DNA of 64,000 nucleotides from Lautropia sp. (GTDB lineage Bacteria > Pseudomonadota > Gammaproteobacteria > Burkholderiales > Burkholderiaceae_E): positions 124,001-188,000 of the forward strand of contig JAUNAC010000002.1 in assembly GCA_030527825.1 (NCBI GenBank), given 5' to 3'. Made by a program: the position numbers and the translations under genes. The notes beneath the pieces are model-generated. The model saw only the letters and a program-made list of their open reading frames with translations, did no database searches and was not told the DNA's origin. The stretch's first letter is position 1. The number at the start of each line of letters is the position of its first letter. Shown here piece by piece: positions 1 through 8,424 of the stretch.

Positions 1-1282
1 GCCTGCCAATGTCAATGACACGCCTCCCGGCTACTACATGGTGTTCATTCTGAACGAGGCAGGTACGCCGTCGATCTCGAAGATTGTGCGCGTCAATGTT
101 GCCGGTCAGGCTACGGTGGATCCGGATGTGGTGCCGGTCTACCGTTACATGGCCAGTGACGGCAGCGGTCTGCGCTATCACCTGAGTACCGACCGCACCC
201 TGGGCGGCGAATGGAAGCTGCAGGGCGAGGCATTTCTGGCGTATGCAACCCAGAAAAACAATACGGTTCCCGTCTACCGCTATGTCGCCAGCACCAACAA
301 CAAGGTGCGCTACAAGTTCACCACGGACGGGGCGTTACGCGCTGATGGCTGGCGGCGTGATGGCATTGCCTTCTATGCATACACCCAGCCGGACAAGGAT
401 CGGTTGGGTGTCGATGAATACAAACAGGTGCATGGTGGCTGGTACATGACCTATGCCATGACGGGCAGCAGCGCTGGCGGTGCCTGGGAATTCTTCGAGC
501 ACAGCTTCTATGTACCCGCCAGTCGCGTACAGAAGACCCCGATGGTCAAGCCGGATACTCAGGCGCCAGCCGTTCCGGGGGTGGTGCAGGCCCAGCCGCA
601 GGGCAATGATGCTGTCCATCTCGCCTGGGGCAGATCCAGCGACGAAGGGGGCTCGGGCCTGGCGGGCTACCGGGTGCTCCGTGATGGCATGGACATTACT
701 CCCAACCTGCTGAAAACCGAAAGCCTTATCGATCGCAATCTGAAACCGGGAACCTACCGCTACACCATCGTTGCGGTCGATGGCGCAGGTAATGCGTCGG
801 CCGCCTCGGCCAGCGTGCAGATCACATTGCGGGATCCGGCCGATGCAGCGCTGGAGGCGGCCAATCTGGTACGCGTCTATCGTTATGTGGCACCGGGGGG
901 CGATGGCGACATGCGCTATGTCTATAGCGCCGATGCATCGGTGAGTGGCGAGTGGACGCGGCAGGGGTTTGCGTTCTACGCGTATGCCAAGCCCCAGTAC
1001 AACACGGTACCGGTCTATCGCTACCGCGCACGCTCGGCCGACGGCACCGCCCGCTATCTGTTCAGCATCAACCCGAACCTGGGCAATGGCTGGACCCGTG
1101 AGCACGTTGTCTTCCATGTGCTGCGCTACCGGTATCCGGGCACACAGGCGGTCAACGAGTTCTACCGGGTGCATGACGGATGGTATCTGGGCTACAGCAC
1201 GGATGCTACGTTCGGGACATCCCATGCCTGGCGCCGTTATGGCCGGGTGTTCTACGTGCCGCGTTCGCCGCAGGGGCAATAA
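1..1282 (+). CDS. Galactose-oxidase-like surface protein, C-terminal part (5' truncated by window)
   Basis: The reading frame is open from base 2, so the gene begins before the window; about 426 codons are visible. The first ~35 residues (NDTPPGYYMVFILN... PSISKIVRV) look like the end of the DUF1929 immunoglobulin-like domain that closes galactose oxidase and glyoxal oxidase proteins. After it come two copies of a ~140-residue module built from VYRY...RY...GW...FYAY repeats resembling DUF5648, separated by a fibronectin type III domain (DTQAPAVPG...AVDGAGNAS). The family is usually secreted or surface-bound and oxidises alcohols or aldehydes with a copper-radical centre, but the catalytic kelch domain is outside the window. 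A strong hairpin follows the stop. The repeat assignment is by pattern only. Confidence 0.75.
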   Translation, partial: PANVNDTPPGYYMVFILNEAGTPSISKIVRVNVAGQATVDPDVVPVYRYMASDGSGLRYHLSTDRTLGGEWKLQGEAFLAYATQKNNTVPVYRYVASTNNKVRYKFTTDGALRADGWRRDGIAFYAYTQPDKDRLGVDEYKQVHGGWYMTYAMTGSSAGGAWEFFEHSFYVPASRVQKTPMVKPDTQAPAVPGVVQAQPQGNDAVHLAWGRSSDEGGSGLAGYRVLRDGMDITPNLLKTESLIDRNLKPGTYRYTIVAVDGAGNASAASASVQITLRDPADAALEAANLVRVYRYVAPGGDGDMRYVYSADASVSGEWTRQGFAFYAYAKPQYNTVPVYRYRARSADGTARYLFSINPNLGNGWTREHVVFHVLRYRYPGTQAVNEFYRVHDGWYLGYSTDATFGTSHAWRRYGRVFYVPRSPQGQ

Positions 1283-1291
1283 GCGCCAGGA

Positions 1292-1329
1292 CTGCCGGCC
1301 GGGACATTGCCCGGCCGGCAGGTTATTTT
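1292..1329 (+). terminator. Rho-independent terminator between convergent genes
   Basis: A perfect 12-bp stem (CTGCCGGCCGGG at 1292-1303 with CCCGGCCGGCAG at 1310-1321, loop ACATTG) is followed by GTTATTTTG. It lies 9 bases after the oxidase stop and touches the stop of the convergent glutathione transferase gene, so it may serve both strands. Confidence 0.85.
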
Positions 1330-1961
1330 GTCCGGGGTTCGAGCTGTTCCTGCAGCGCCGGAGTCTGTTCCTGGACGCGGGCAAAGCTGGGCATACCGAG
1401 GAAACGCTGCATGTAGGGCAACAGTACCGGGTCATCGGATGGGATGACGGGCTGGCTCTGCATGAATTGCATCAGAAGTCCAGCGCAGTACATGTCCAGC
1501 ACGCTGAACCGGTCGCCCACCAGGTAGTCGTGTTTGCTCAGGTGGCTGCGCAGCAGGTTCAGGAGGGTGTCGAAGCTGCCATACCCCAGGCTGCGCTGGC
1601 GCTCGGGCGTTTCGGCTATCTGCCAGAGGCGATCAAAGGCGGCATATTCCAGATGAACCAGCAGCATCTGCCAGCGATAAATCTGACCCCGGGCGAGGGA
1701 ACCTGCTGGTGGAATCAGTTTCTTTTCCGGGAAGCGTTCGGCCAGCCAGAGGCAGATGGCTGCGGTTTCGGTCAGGATCTGGTCATCGACCTTCAGGGCA
1801 GGGACCTTGCCCATCGGATTGATGGCCAGGTATTCAGCCGATTTCATGTCCGCGCCATAGGCGAGCGGCACGATTGAATAATCGGCGGCACATTCTTCCA
1901 GCATCCAATGCACCATCATGCCGCGCGAGCGTGGATGGGTATAGAGGGTGTATTGACTCAC
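1323..1961 (-). CDS. Glutathione S-transferase family protein
   Basis: 212 residues, the usual length for a cytosolic bacterial GST. The N-terminal thioredoxin-fold half begins YTLYTHPRSRGMMVHWMLEE and contains NPMGKVPAL with its cis-proline and LTETAAI, the usual glutathione-binding segment. The C-terminal half is the helical domain (RFSVLDMYCAG, a variant of the N-capping box). It should conjugate glutathione to electrophiles or act as a peroxidase; the substrate cannot be told. The start codon is GTG, chosen because a GGAGG lies about ten bases upstream at 1971-1975. It lies 88 bases downstream of a WYL-type regulator on the same strand, which may control it. Confidence 0.9.
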   Translation of the reverse strand: MSQYTLYTHPRSRGMMVHWMLEECAADYSIVPLAYGADMKSAEYLAINPMGKVPALKVDDQILTETAAICLWLAERFPEKKLIPPAGSLARGQIYRWQMLLVHLEYAAFDRLWQIAETPERQRSLGYGSFDTLLNLLRSHLSKHDYLVGDRFSVLDMYCAGLLMQFMQSQPVIPSDDPVLLPYMQRFLGMPSFARVQEQTPALQEQLEPRTK

Positions 1962-2049
1962 GGCGGGTTACCTCCAGGCAATGTTCAGGCTGTCAGTGTA
2001 AGAAGGGGCCGTGACAGGTTTTGACAGGAGAGGGAACTGGTGAGTGGGG

Positions 2050-2760
2050 TCAGCACTCAAACCGGGTCAAGAGGTCAATATTGTTGTGCTCCTGCCAGCG
2101 CCTGAGTATCAGTGGACGCGGCATTGGCATGGGCCCGGCCATGATCGGATGATGGATCCGGTCGGTGCGGAAATGGCGGAAATCCTGGCGCAGCGTACAC
2201 CAGGCAGCCAGCAGGCGGGTCTGCTCGAACCAGCCCAGTGCCAGCGGCCAGACGCTGCGCTGGCTGGGTGCCCCGTTGGCATCCACGTAATCAAAGCGCA
2301 GGCAGCGTTCGTCGCGCATGGCCCGCCGGATCTCGTCCAGCACGGTCTGTTCAGCGGAACTGCTGGTGGCGGTGCCGACCAGCGGGAAGCAGGCGGTGTT
2401 GCGTATGTGCGCAGACAGGGCTTCAGGCAGCACCGCTTCGATGCGGCTCAGTACCGATATTGCATCTTCCCGCAGGGATGAATCGGTGCTGGCCATCACC
2501 CAGCGCATGCCAAGCACCAGTGCTTCGATCTCGCCCTTGCTGAACAGCAGGGGTGGCAGTGTGATGCTGCCCCGGTGCAGCACAAAACCAACCCCGGCTT
2601 CGCCACGGATATCGGCACCCTGATCGCGCAGCGTCTCGATGTCCCGGTAGACGGTACGTACGCTGATGCCCAGCTGGCGTGCCAGGGTCTCGGCACGCAT
2701 GGGCCGGCGCTGCTGGCGCAACCGTTGCAGCAGATTGAGAAGGCGTAGCGTCTTGGTCAT
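2050..2760 (-). CDS. YafY-type transcriptional regulator (HTH_11 plus WYL domain)
   Basis: 236 residues from the ATG at 2760. A longer frame exists upstream, but its extra 39 residues are not family-like. Residues 1-60 form a DeoR/HTH_11 winged helix (LARQLGISVRTVYRDIETLRDQG), followed by a WYL effector-binding domain with SQRSVWPLALGW and a C-terminal HFRTDRI. Proteins of this type sense small ligands or nucleic acid and control nearby genes. No Shine-Dalgarno is clear, so the mRNA may be nearly leaderless. The adjacent glutathione transferase on the same strand is the likeliest co-transcribed gene; the target is inferred from position alone. Confidence 0.88.
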   Translation of the reverse strand: MTKTLRLLNLLQRLRQQRRPMRAETLARQLGISVRTVYRDIETLRDQGADIRGEAGVGFVLHRGSITLPPLLFSKGEIEALVLGMRWVMASTDSSLREDAISVLSRIEAVLPEALSAHIRNTACFPLVGTATSSSAEQTVLDEIRRAMRDERCLRFDYVDANGAPSQRSVWPLALGWFEQTRLLAAWCTLRQDFRHFRTDRIHHPIMAGPMPMPRPLILRRWQEHNNIDLLTRFEC

Positions 2761-2956
2761 GTCACGATGATAACGGCATGGCAAACACGTGTTGCTGCCC
2801 GCCGTGGCTGTTGCGTCTGTCTGCGGCGCATTGTCACAAATGATCAGGCAGCAAATCATTGTCGTGCCGGACGGCATCGCGGCTGTATCCTGTGTGCGCG
2901 GTGTCCACAGCTCTGGTGCGTGAAAACCCCAAGGGATCAGCGTGTGGAGGGCCCCC

Positions 2957-2962
2957 TATAAT
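2957..2962 (+). promoter_or_regulatory. Candidate -10 element ahead of the TPP riboswitch
   Basis: A perfect TATAAT lies 18 bases before the first base of the riboswitch P1 helix, the distance expected if transcription starts just before the aptamer. No good -35 hexamer is visible at 16-18 bases upstream. Confidence 0.4.
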
Positions 2963-2979
2963 GCATTCCGTTCCTGGGG

Positions 2980-3140
2980 GCGTCCCGGGGTGGAAGCTGG
3001 CTGATCCGCGCCTGATGTTTTCCGTGCGCTGTCCGCCGTGGCGCAGGTGCTGCGCCGTTTTTGCCCTGTGGACTGAGAGTCGGCCGCGGGCCGTAACCCT
3101 TTGAACCTGATCCGGATCATGCCGGCGAAGGGAAGGACGC
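2980..3140 (+). ncRNA. TPP riboswitch (thi-box aptamer)
   Basis: The conserved thi-box parts are all present in order: P1 strand GCGTCC (2980-2985) followed by the CGGGGTG segment, CTGAGAG at 3073-3079, AACCCTTTGAACCTGATC from 3095, the ATGCCGGCG segment at 3119-3127, AGGGAAG, and the closing P1 strand GGACGC (3135-3140), which pairs perfectly with the first. The aptamer is about 160 nt, longer than the usual ~100 nt because roughly 80 nt sit between the GGGGTG and CTGAGAG segments, an enlarged P3 arm. It binds thiamin pyrophosphate and normally shuts off thiamin synthesis or uptake genes; here the next gene is a solute symporter. Confidence 0.93.
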
Positions 3141-3250
3141 GCAGCGGGGCTGGATGCCGATACGTGGTGGGGGTTTCCTGACAACGGGAAACAGCGATTG
3201 GCCGGTGACCTGTTTCGCAAGGCAACGCCGATGCCGACATGGGCCGATGC

Positions 3251-3277
3251 ACCTTTCCATCTTCATTCATGGGAGGT
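3251..3277 (+). promoter_or_regulatory. Candidate Shine-Dalgarno-sequestering hairpin of the riboswitch platform
   Basis: ACCTTTCCAT (3251-3260) can pair with ATGGGAGGT (3269-3277), nine pairs with one bulge and one G-U pair, burying the GGGAGG ribosome-binding site of the symporter. This fits translational control by the upstream aptamer. It is a hand-drawn fold and was not computed. Confidence 0.4.
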
Positions 3278-3280
3278 GCC

Positions 3281-4744
3281 ATGAGCACATCGGGTGTCAT
3301 CAGTTCTTCATGGGCAGTGTTCTGGCTGGTTCTGTTTGCCGGGCTGTTTTCACTGGCGGGGCTGCTGTATGCGCGGCGTTCGCACGACAGTCTCGAAGCA
3401 TTCATCACGGCACGGCATTCCCAGGGGGCGGTGGCGACGTTGCTGACCCTGCTGGCCTCGTCGCTGGGGGCCTGGATTCTGCTCTCACCGGCCGAGTCGG
3501 CCACCTGGGGCGGGCTGTCTTCCATCATCGGCTATGCACTGGGTTCCATGTCGCCCGTCATGGTCATGATGCTGCTGGGGCAGCGCATGCGCACGGTGAT
3601 GCCGCATGGCCATTCGCTGACGGAATTCCTGATGATCCGTTATGGACGTGCCATGCATGGCCTGACGCTGGTCATCATGGTGTTCTACATCTTCATCGCC
3701 ATGACGGCCGAGATCACGGCTATTGCCATGATGATGCGACTGCTGGCCCCCGTGCCGCTGTGGCTGACCTCGGTGATCGTGATGGGATCCGTGCTGCTCT
3801 ACACGATGTATGGCGGGCTGCGCGCGTCCATTTTCACCGACAAGGTGCAGGTGATGATGATCGTGCCGCTGGTGGGGGCGCTGGCGTGCGTGGGCTGGCA
3901 GGTGACGGGCGGGGTCGGCCCGGTCATGGCCGGGCTGCAGCACCGGGCGCCGCAGCTGCTGGATCTGGGGGATGCCGCGGGGCTGAAGGCAGGGTTCACT
4001 TTTTTTGTGGCCATACTGCTGACGGGGATCTTTCATCAGGGCAACTGGCAGCGCATTTATTCGGCCCGCACGGCGCGTGACATGCGCCATGGCTTTCTGC
4101 TGGGGGGCCTGCTGGTTGTGCCCTTCATTTTTTTGATGGGATGTTTTGGTCTGGCCTATGTGGCGCTGGCGCCGGGGGGTGATCCGTCGGTCGCTCTGTT
4201 CTCGCTCATCATGCCCCAGGTGCCGGTCTGGGTGGCTGTCGGGCTGATTCCGCTGTCGCTGTCGCTGGTGATGGGTAGCTCTGATACGGCAGTCAGCGCG
4301 GTGACGTCGATCATTGTCGTGGAGGGCGCCCGGCTGGCGCCGCAGGCGTCGAATGCGCGCCTGTTGATGTGGGCACGCTGGCTGGTGCTGGCACTGGCGG
4401 TGCCGGTGGTGTTTGTGTCAGCGCAGGGCTACAGCGTGCTGTACCTTTTCCTGTTCTCTGACCTTCTGTGTGCGGCGGCCGCTTTCCCGGTGTTTTTCGG
4501 GCTGTACAGCCGTCGCCACGATGGTGTGGATGCCATCGTGGCGACCGTGGCCGGGCTGTGTGCGGGCCTGGCGGTATTCCCGTCACCGGGCGGTCCGCTG
4601 GACGGGCTGCTGGAATCTTTCCTGCTGGCTGCCCTGGCACCGGTGGTGATCACGGCGGTATGGCGGCTGGTGCGCCGCTCGCGTGGCGAGCCGTTCGATT
4701 TTGCTGCGCTGGATGCCGGCGTGCGCCGTTTTGATGTCTCCTGA
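3281..4744 (+). CDS. Sodium:solute symporter (SSS family), probable thiamin or thiamin-precursor transporter
   Basis: 487 residues with about 13 hydrophobic segments and SSS/PanF-like features: an early LYARRS...EAFITARH segment, GSMSPVMVMMLLGQRM, the TMYGGLRASIFTDKVQ motif near residue 190, and GNWQRIYSARTARDMRHG. It would import a solute with sodium across the inner membrane. The start is the ATG with GGGAGG five bases upstream; a 14-residue longer frame has no such site. The TPP riboswitch ahead implies that its substrate belongs to thiamin metabolism. Comparative work has predicted PanF-like transporters (ThiV) under thi-boxes, which makes thiamin, hydroxymethylpyrimidine or a related compound likely. 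No thiamin enzyme is encoded nearby. The substrate is inference; family and regulation are well supported. Confidence 0.88.
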   Translation: MSTSGVISSSWAVFWLVLFAGLFSLAGLLYARRSHDSLEAFITARHSQGAVATLLTLLASSLGAWILLSPAESATWGGLSSIIGYALGSMSPVMVMMLLGQRMRTVMPHGHSLTEFLMIRYGRAMHGLTLVIMVFYIFIAMTAEITAIAMMMRLLAPVPLWLTSVIVMGSVLLYTMYGGLRASIFTDKVQVMMIVPLVGALACVGWQVTGGVGPVMAGLQHRAPQLLDLGDAAGLKAGFTFFVAILLTGIFHQGNWQRIYSARTARDMRHGFLLGGLLVVPFIFLMGCFGLAYVALAPGGDPSVALFSLIMPQVPVWVAVGLIPLSLSLVMGSSDTAVSAVTSIIVVEGARLAPQASNARLLMWARWLVLALAVPVVFVSAQGYSVLYLFLFSDLLCAAAAFPVFFGLYSRRHDGVDAIVATVAGLCAGLAVFPSPGGPLDGLLESFLLAALAPVVITAVWRLVRRSRGEPFDFAALDAGVRRFDVS

Positions 4745-4878
4745 GATGCGTGTAATGGGGCGTGGTGCCCCGGGCTGGTGTCCGCCGCCTGAATCCGTGC
4801 GCCATGGTCGGTATCTTGGCGGATGGCCTGGCACCTGCCACACTGTCTACTCTTTATCTTTCCCATGAATGCCACCCC

Positions 4879-6108
4879 ATGTCCCTGCCGTCTGCTGCGG
4901 TTCGTGAAAACGCCTCTGAAACAGCGCCTGCTGCCGGGCAGCCATTCACGCTGAAGCCCATTCTGTTTGCCTATATGTGCGGCACCATGGCGATGATGGC
5001 CTTTGTTGCCATTATCGGGCCGCTTTCACGTCAGCTCGGCCTGGCGCCATGGCAGGCCGGTGTGGGCGTGACCGTTAGCGGCGTACTGTGGATGTTACTG
5101 TCCCCGCTCTGGGGCCGGCTCAGTGATCGCCGGGGGCGTCGTGCGATTCTGCTGGTCAGTTTCAGTGGGGTATGCGTCTGCTGTTGCGCTCTGGCGGGCT
5201 GGCTGACCCTGGCGATGCATGTACCGATGGCAGTCTGGCAGGTGTTTGCGGGGATGGTGCTGACGCGGGGCGGCATTGGTGGGTTCTATGCGGCGGTGCC
5301 CACCGTCAGTCAGGCGCTGATCGCCGACCGGATGCCCCCGGAACAGCGGGTGGCGGCACTGGCAGCGCTGGGGGCGGTCAACGGCGTGGGCCTGGTGGTG
5401 GGGCCGGCACTGGCCGGGCAGCTCACCCGCTTCGGGCTGGAAGCCCCGCTCTTTCTGACGGCATGGCTGCCGCTGCTGGCGCTGGGGGTGCTCTGGAAAT
5501 ATCTGAAGCCATCGCCGGTGGTGGGTCCGGAGCAGGGAGAAGTGCCACGGCTCCTTGATCCGCGGCTGCGCCGGCCAATGGCCGCGGCGTTCACCGCCAT
5601 GTTGACGGTGGCCATTGGCCAGATTGTTGTCGGTTTCTTTGCGATCGACCGGCTGGGGATGTCATCTGGCGAGGCGGCCCGGACGGCAGGACTGGCGCTC
5701 ACCAGTGTGGGCGTGGGGCTGGTTCTGTCGCAGCTGGTGGTGCGGCGCATCCGTTGGCATCCCGGTCTGATGATCCGCATGGGCATGGTGGTTGCCGGGC
5801 TTGGCTTTGGTGCGGTGTTGCTGGTGTCAGACAGTGTGATGCTGATGGGCTGTCACTTTGTCGTGGCGTTCGGCCTGGGTTTTGTGTTCCCGTCTTTCTC
5901 GGCCATGGCGGCCAACGCGGTGCAGCCCCACGAGCAGGGGGCGGCGGCCGGATCGGTGGGGGCGGCCCAGGGGCTGGGCAATGTGCTGGGGCCGCTGGCA
6001 GGCACGCTGCTCTACGAGGTGTCGCCGCTGCTGCCTTATGTGCTGGCCGCCGCGCTGTTGCTGGTGGTGGCGGGCTGGGTGGGCCGCCGGCCGCGCCCGG
6101 CAGCCTGA
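4879..6108 (+). CDS. MFS transporter, probable drug or metabolite exporter
   Basis: 409 residues with twelve hydrophobic segments. The cytoplasmic loop motif GRLSDRRGRRAILL after helix 2 is the major facilitator signature A, and a motif-C-like stretch (GVGLVVGPALAGQL) sits in helix 5, typical of proton-driven drug/H+ antiporters of the TetA/MdtG type. The chosen ATG gives MSLPSAAVREN; no strong ribosome-binding site is seen, and a start 39 codons earlier is possible. It lies 134 bases after the riboswitch-controlled symporter on the same strand, so partial co-transcription is possible, but nothing else links it to thiamin. The substrate is unknown. Confidence 0.85.
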   Translation: MSLPSAAVRENASETAPAAGQPFTLKPILFAYMCGTMAMMAFVAIIGPLSRQLGLAPWQAGVGVTVSGVLWMLLSPLWGRLSDRRGRRAILLVSFSGVCVCCCALAGWLTLAMHVPMAVWQVFAGMVLTRGGIGGFYAAVPTVSQALIADRMPPEQRVAALAALGAVNGVGLVVGPALAGQLTRFGLEAPLFLTAWLPLLALGVLWKYLKPSPVVGPEQGEVPRLLDPRLRRPMAAAFTAMLTVAIGQIVVGFFAIDRLGMSSGEAARTAGLALTSVGVGLVLSQLVVRRIRWHPGLMIRMGMVVAGLGFGAVLLVSDSVMLMGCHFVVAFGLGFVFPSFSAMAANAVQPHEQGAAAGSVGAAQGLGNVLGPLAGTLLYEVSPLLPYVLAAALLLVVAGWVGRRPRPAA

Positions 6109-6174
6109 GTGGCCCGCGCCGGCGGGGCCGGGGGGCGGGCGCGGCCAGGGGCTCAGGCGTCAGCCATGGGTCGT

Positions 6175-8010
6175 TCAGTCATCGCCATGGGCCCAGCTTT
6201 CATGCTCGCCGCGCTGCAGCAGTGCCTGGATGGCTTCGCCGGTTGCCTGACGCTGGGCAAGGACCAGCTCAGCGATCTGCTGGTTCTCGAAGGGGCCCAG
6301 GGCGGGGTCGTAGGTGCGGGCCTGCTCGATCATGCCATGCCGGTCGTGGCGGTAGAAGATCTGTCCCACTTCCTCGGCCGTCTGATGGCTCATACCGAGT
6401 TTTTCAAGGGCACGTTTGCCGCTGCGGATGGCCGAGTCGAAGGTCTCGCGCACGATCTCGTCGGCCCCGGCACGATACATATCGAAGGTGTGCAGCCGGT
6501 CGTAGGCGCGGGCGACGATGGCGATGTCCGGGTTGATCTCGCGGGCGAAGCGCACGATGGCCAGGGCCTGCTCGCGGTTGTCGATGGCCACCACCAGCAG
6601 CCGGGCACTCTCGATGCCGGCGGTCAGCAGCAGCTCGGGACGCGAGGCGTCGCCGAAGTGGGTCTTGGTGCCGTAGCGAGTCAGGCCATCGACGGTGCCG
6701 GGGTCCAGGTCGATGATGGTGGTGTGATGGCCACTCATGGTCAGCATGGAGTTGATGATCTGGCCAAAGCGGCCCATGCCGACGATCAGGATCGGATGCG
6801 GCTCCTCGATAGTGTCGGCTTCGCGCGCCTCACGGTCTGCCGGGTTGCCAAAGCGCGCATGCAGCATCAGGATGATGGGGGTGAATGCCATGGAGAGCAC
6901 CACGACGGCCGTCATGTTGGCGTTGACGGTGGCATCGATCACGCTGGCATTGGCGGCGGCGGCAAAGAGCACGAAGGCGAATTCACCGCCCTGGGCCATC
7001 AGCAGCCCCCGGTCCAGCGCGTCGGCATGGCTGCTGCGGGCCAGTCGGGCCACGCCATAGATGCACAGGCCCTTGGTGAGCATCAGGGCGACGACACCCG
7101 AGAGGATCAGTCCCCAGTTGCGGGCAACGGTGTGCAGATCGAGTGACATGCCGACGCCCAGGAAGAACAGCCCCAGCAGCAGGCCGCGGAAGGGTTCGAT
7201 GTCGGCTTCGAGCTGGTGGCGGAAGCTCGACTCGGACAGCAGCACGCCGGCCACGAAGGCGCCCATGGCCATGGACAGGCCGCCCAGCTCCATCAGCAGC
7301 CCGGCACCCAGAACCACCAGCAGGGCGGCGGCAGTCATGACCTCGCGGGCACGGCTGGCTGCAAGGATCCGGAACAGCGGGTTCAGCAGCCACAGGCCGG
7401 CGGCCACCAGCACACCCACGCACAGCAGGGCGAGCCCCGCACTCTGCCAGAGCGGTGTGGAGTGTGCGCCGGCCTCGGGGATGGTGGGCGAGAGAAACGA
7501 GACGACGGCCAGCAGCGGGACGATCAGCAGGTCTTCGAACAGCAGGATGGAGACGATGCGCTGCCCGCGTGGCGTGGACAGTTCCTGGCGCTCGCCCAGC
7601 ACCTGCATGACGATGGCGGTGGAGGTGAGGACGAAGCCAGCGGCGCAGACGAAAGACACCTGCCAGGGAAAGCCGAACAGCATGCCGACGATGGTCAGCA
7701 GGATGGCGCAGACGACCACCTGCAGGCTGCCGAGGCCGAAGATCTGCCGGCGCAGGCCCCACAGATGGGAAGGCTTCATCTCCAGACCGATGACGAACAG
7801 GAACATCACCACACCGAATTCGGCGATGTGGATGATGGCGTGGGCGTCGGTCACCAGCGCCAGGCCGAACGGCCCGATGGCCAGGCCGGCCGCCAGATAG
7901 CCGAGCACCGAGCCAAGGCCCAGGCGCTTGAAGAGGGGCACCGCCACGACGGCGGCGCCCAGCAGGGAGACAACCTGCAGCAGGTCGGATGAGATGCTTG
8001 CTACGGACAT
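6175..8010 (-). CDS. Kef-type monovalent cation:proton antiporter with RCK domain
   Basis: 611 residues. Residues 1-380 form a CPA2 Na+/H+-exchanger membrane domain (LGSVLGYLAAGLAIGPFGL, HIAEFGVVMFLFVIGLEM, SILLFEDLLIVPLL). From about residue 405 there is a TrkA-N/RCK Rossmann domain with GMGRFGQ and the dinucleotide-binding acid IDLDP. This is the architecture of KefB/KefC, which let potassium out in exchange for protons when glutathione adducts form. No ancillary KefF/KefG gene is adjacent, so glutathione gating is unproven. The start (MSVASISSDLLQV) is chosen because the upstream extension is arginine/proline-rich and unlike the family. A palindrome lies about 190 bases upstream. Confidence 0.9.
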   Translation of the reverse strand: MSVASISSDLLQVVSLLGAAVVAVPLFKRLGLGSVLGYLAAGLAIGPFGLALVTDAHAIIHIAEFGVVMFLFVIGLEMKPSHLWGLRRQIFGLGSLQVVVCAILLTIVGMLFGFPWQVSFVCAAGFVLTSTAIVMQVLGERQELSTPRGQRIVSILLFEDLLIVPLLAVVSFLSPTIPEAGAHSTPLWQSAGLALLCVGVLVAAGLWLLNPLFRILAASRAREVMTAAALLVVLGAGLLMELGGLSMAMGAFVAGVLLSESSFRHQLEADIEPFRGLLLGLFFLGVGMSLDLHTVARNWGLILSGVVALMLTKGLCIYGVARLARSSHADALDRGLLMAQGGEFAFVLFAAAANASVIDATVNANMTAVVVLSMAFTPIILMLHARFGNPADREAREADTIEEPHPILIVGMGRFGQIINSMLTMSGHHTTIIDLDPGTVDGLTRYGTKTHFGDASRPELLLTAGIESARLLVVAIDNREQALAIVRFAREINPDIAIVARAYDRLHTFDMYRAGADEIVRETFDSAIRSGKRALEKLGMSHQTAEEVGQIFYRHDRHGMIEQARTYDPALGPFENQQIAELVLAQRQATGEAIQALLQRGEHESWAHGDD

Positions 8011-8200
8011 GGAAACGGAAATACCTGGGGGAATGTGCGGTGTGGAGAAAATGGAGGAGGGGCCCCGCATGACGCGCCGTGCTCTGCCGGGGCAGGTTTT
8101 GCCGGGCCGGACTGCAGCCGGAGTGGGCCGGCGTGCGGTCGGACAGGAAGGATAGTGCCGAGGGGCGATAGGGAATCGGCTACCGATGATACCCCAGAGG

Positions 8201-8217
8201 ATACGGTATAACCGTAT
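8201..8217. promoter_or_regulatory. Perfect 7-bp inverted repeat, candidate operator
   Basis: ATACGGT-ATA-ACCGTAT is a perfect dyad with a 3-base spacer, the size and symmetry of a dimeric repressor site. It lies 191 bases upstream of the Kef-type antiporter start. The binding protein is unknown. Confidence 0.35.
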
Positions 8218-8307
8218 GAGGGTATGAGGGGCAGGTGCTCGGCGCGGGGCAGCGTCGTCGTTGGGACGGGTGGGCATGCCCGGCCGCTTTTTTCCAGATG
8301 CCAGATG

Positions 8308-8339
8308 AAAACGGCCACGACCGGAAGGGGCCGTGGCCG
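8308..8339 (-). terminator. Rho-independent terminator of putA
   Basis: On the minus strand CGGCCACG (8332-8339 complement) pairs with CGTGGCCG (8312-8319 complement) around a 12-base loop and is followed directly by TTTT. It lies about 85 bases after the putA stop. Confidence 0.7.
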
Positions 8340-8424
8340 CGGTACGCCTCACCAGGGGAGGCGACAGGTCACGCTGTCTGCATACCCGGTGACAGTCGGG
8401 CATGCGTCCATGGTGGCCAGATGC

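Larger units (their letters stand above)
8011..8424. other. Intergenic gap between putA end and antiporter start
   Basis: 414 bases without a supported gene. It holds the antiporter's upstream region, with a 17-bp palindrome at 8201-8217 and a TATCAT -10-like element on the minus strand (8186-8191), plus the putA terminator at 8308-8339. Short open frames here match nothing recognisable. Confidence 0.7.
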
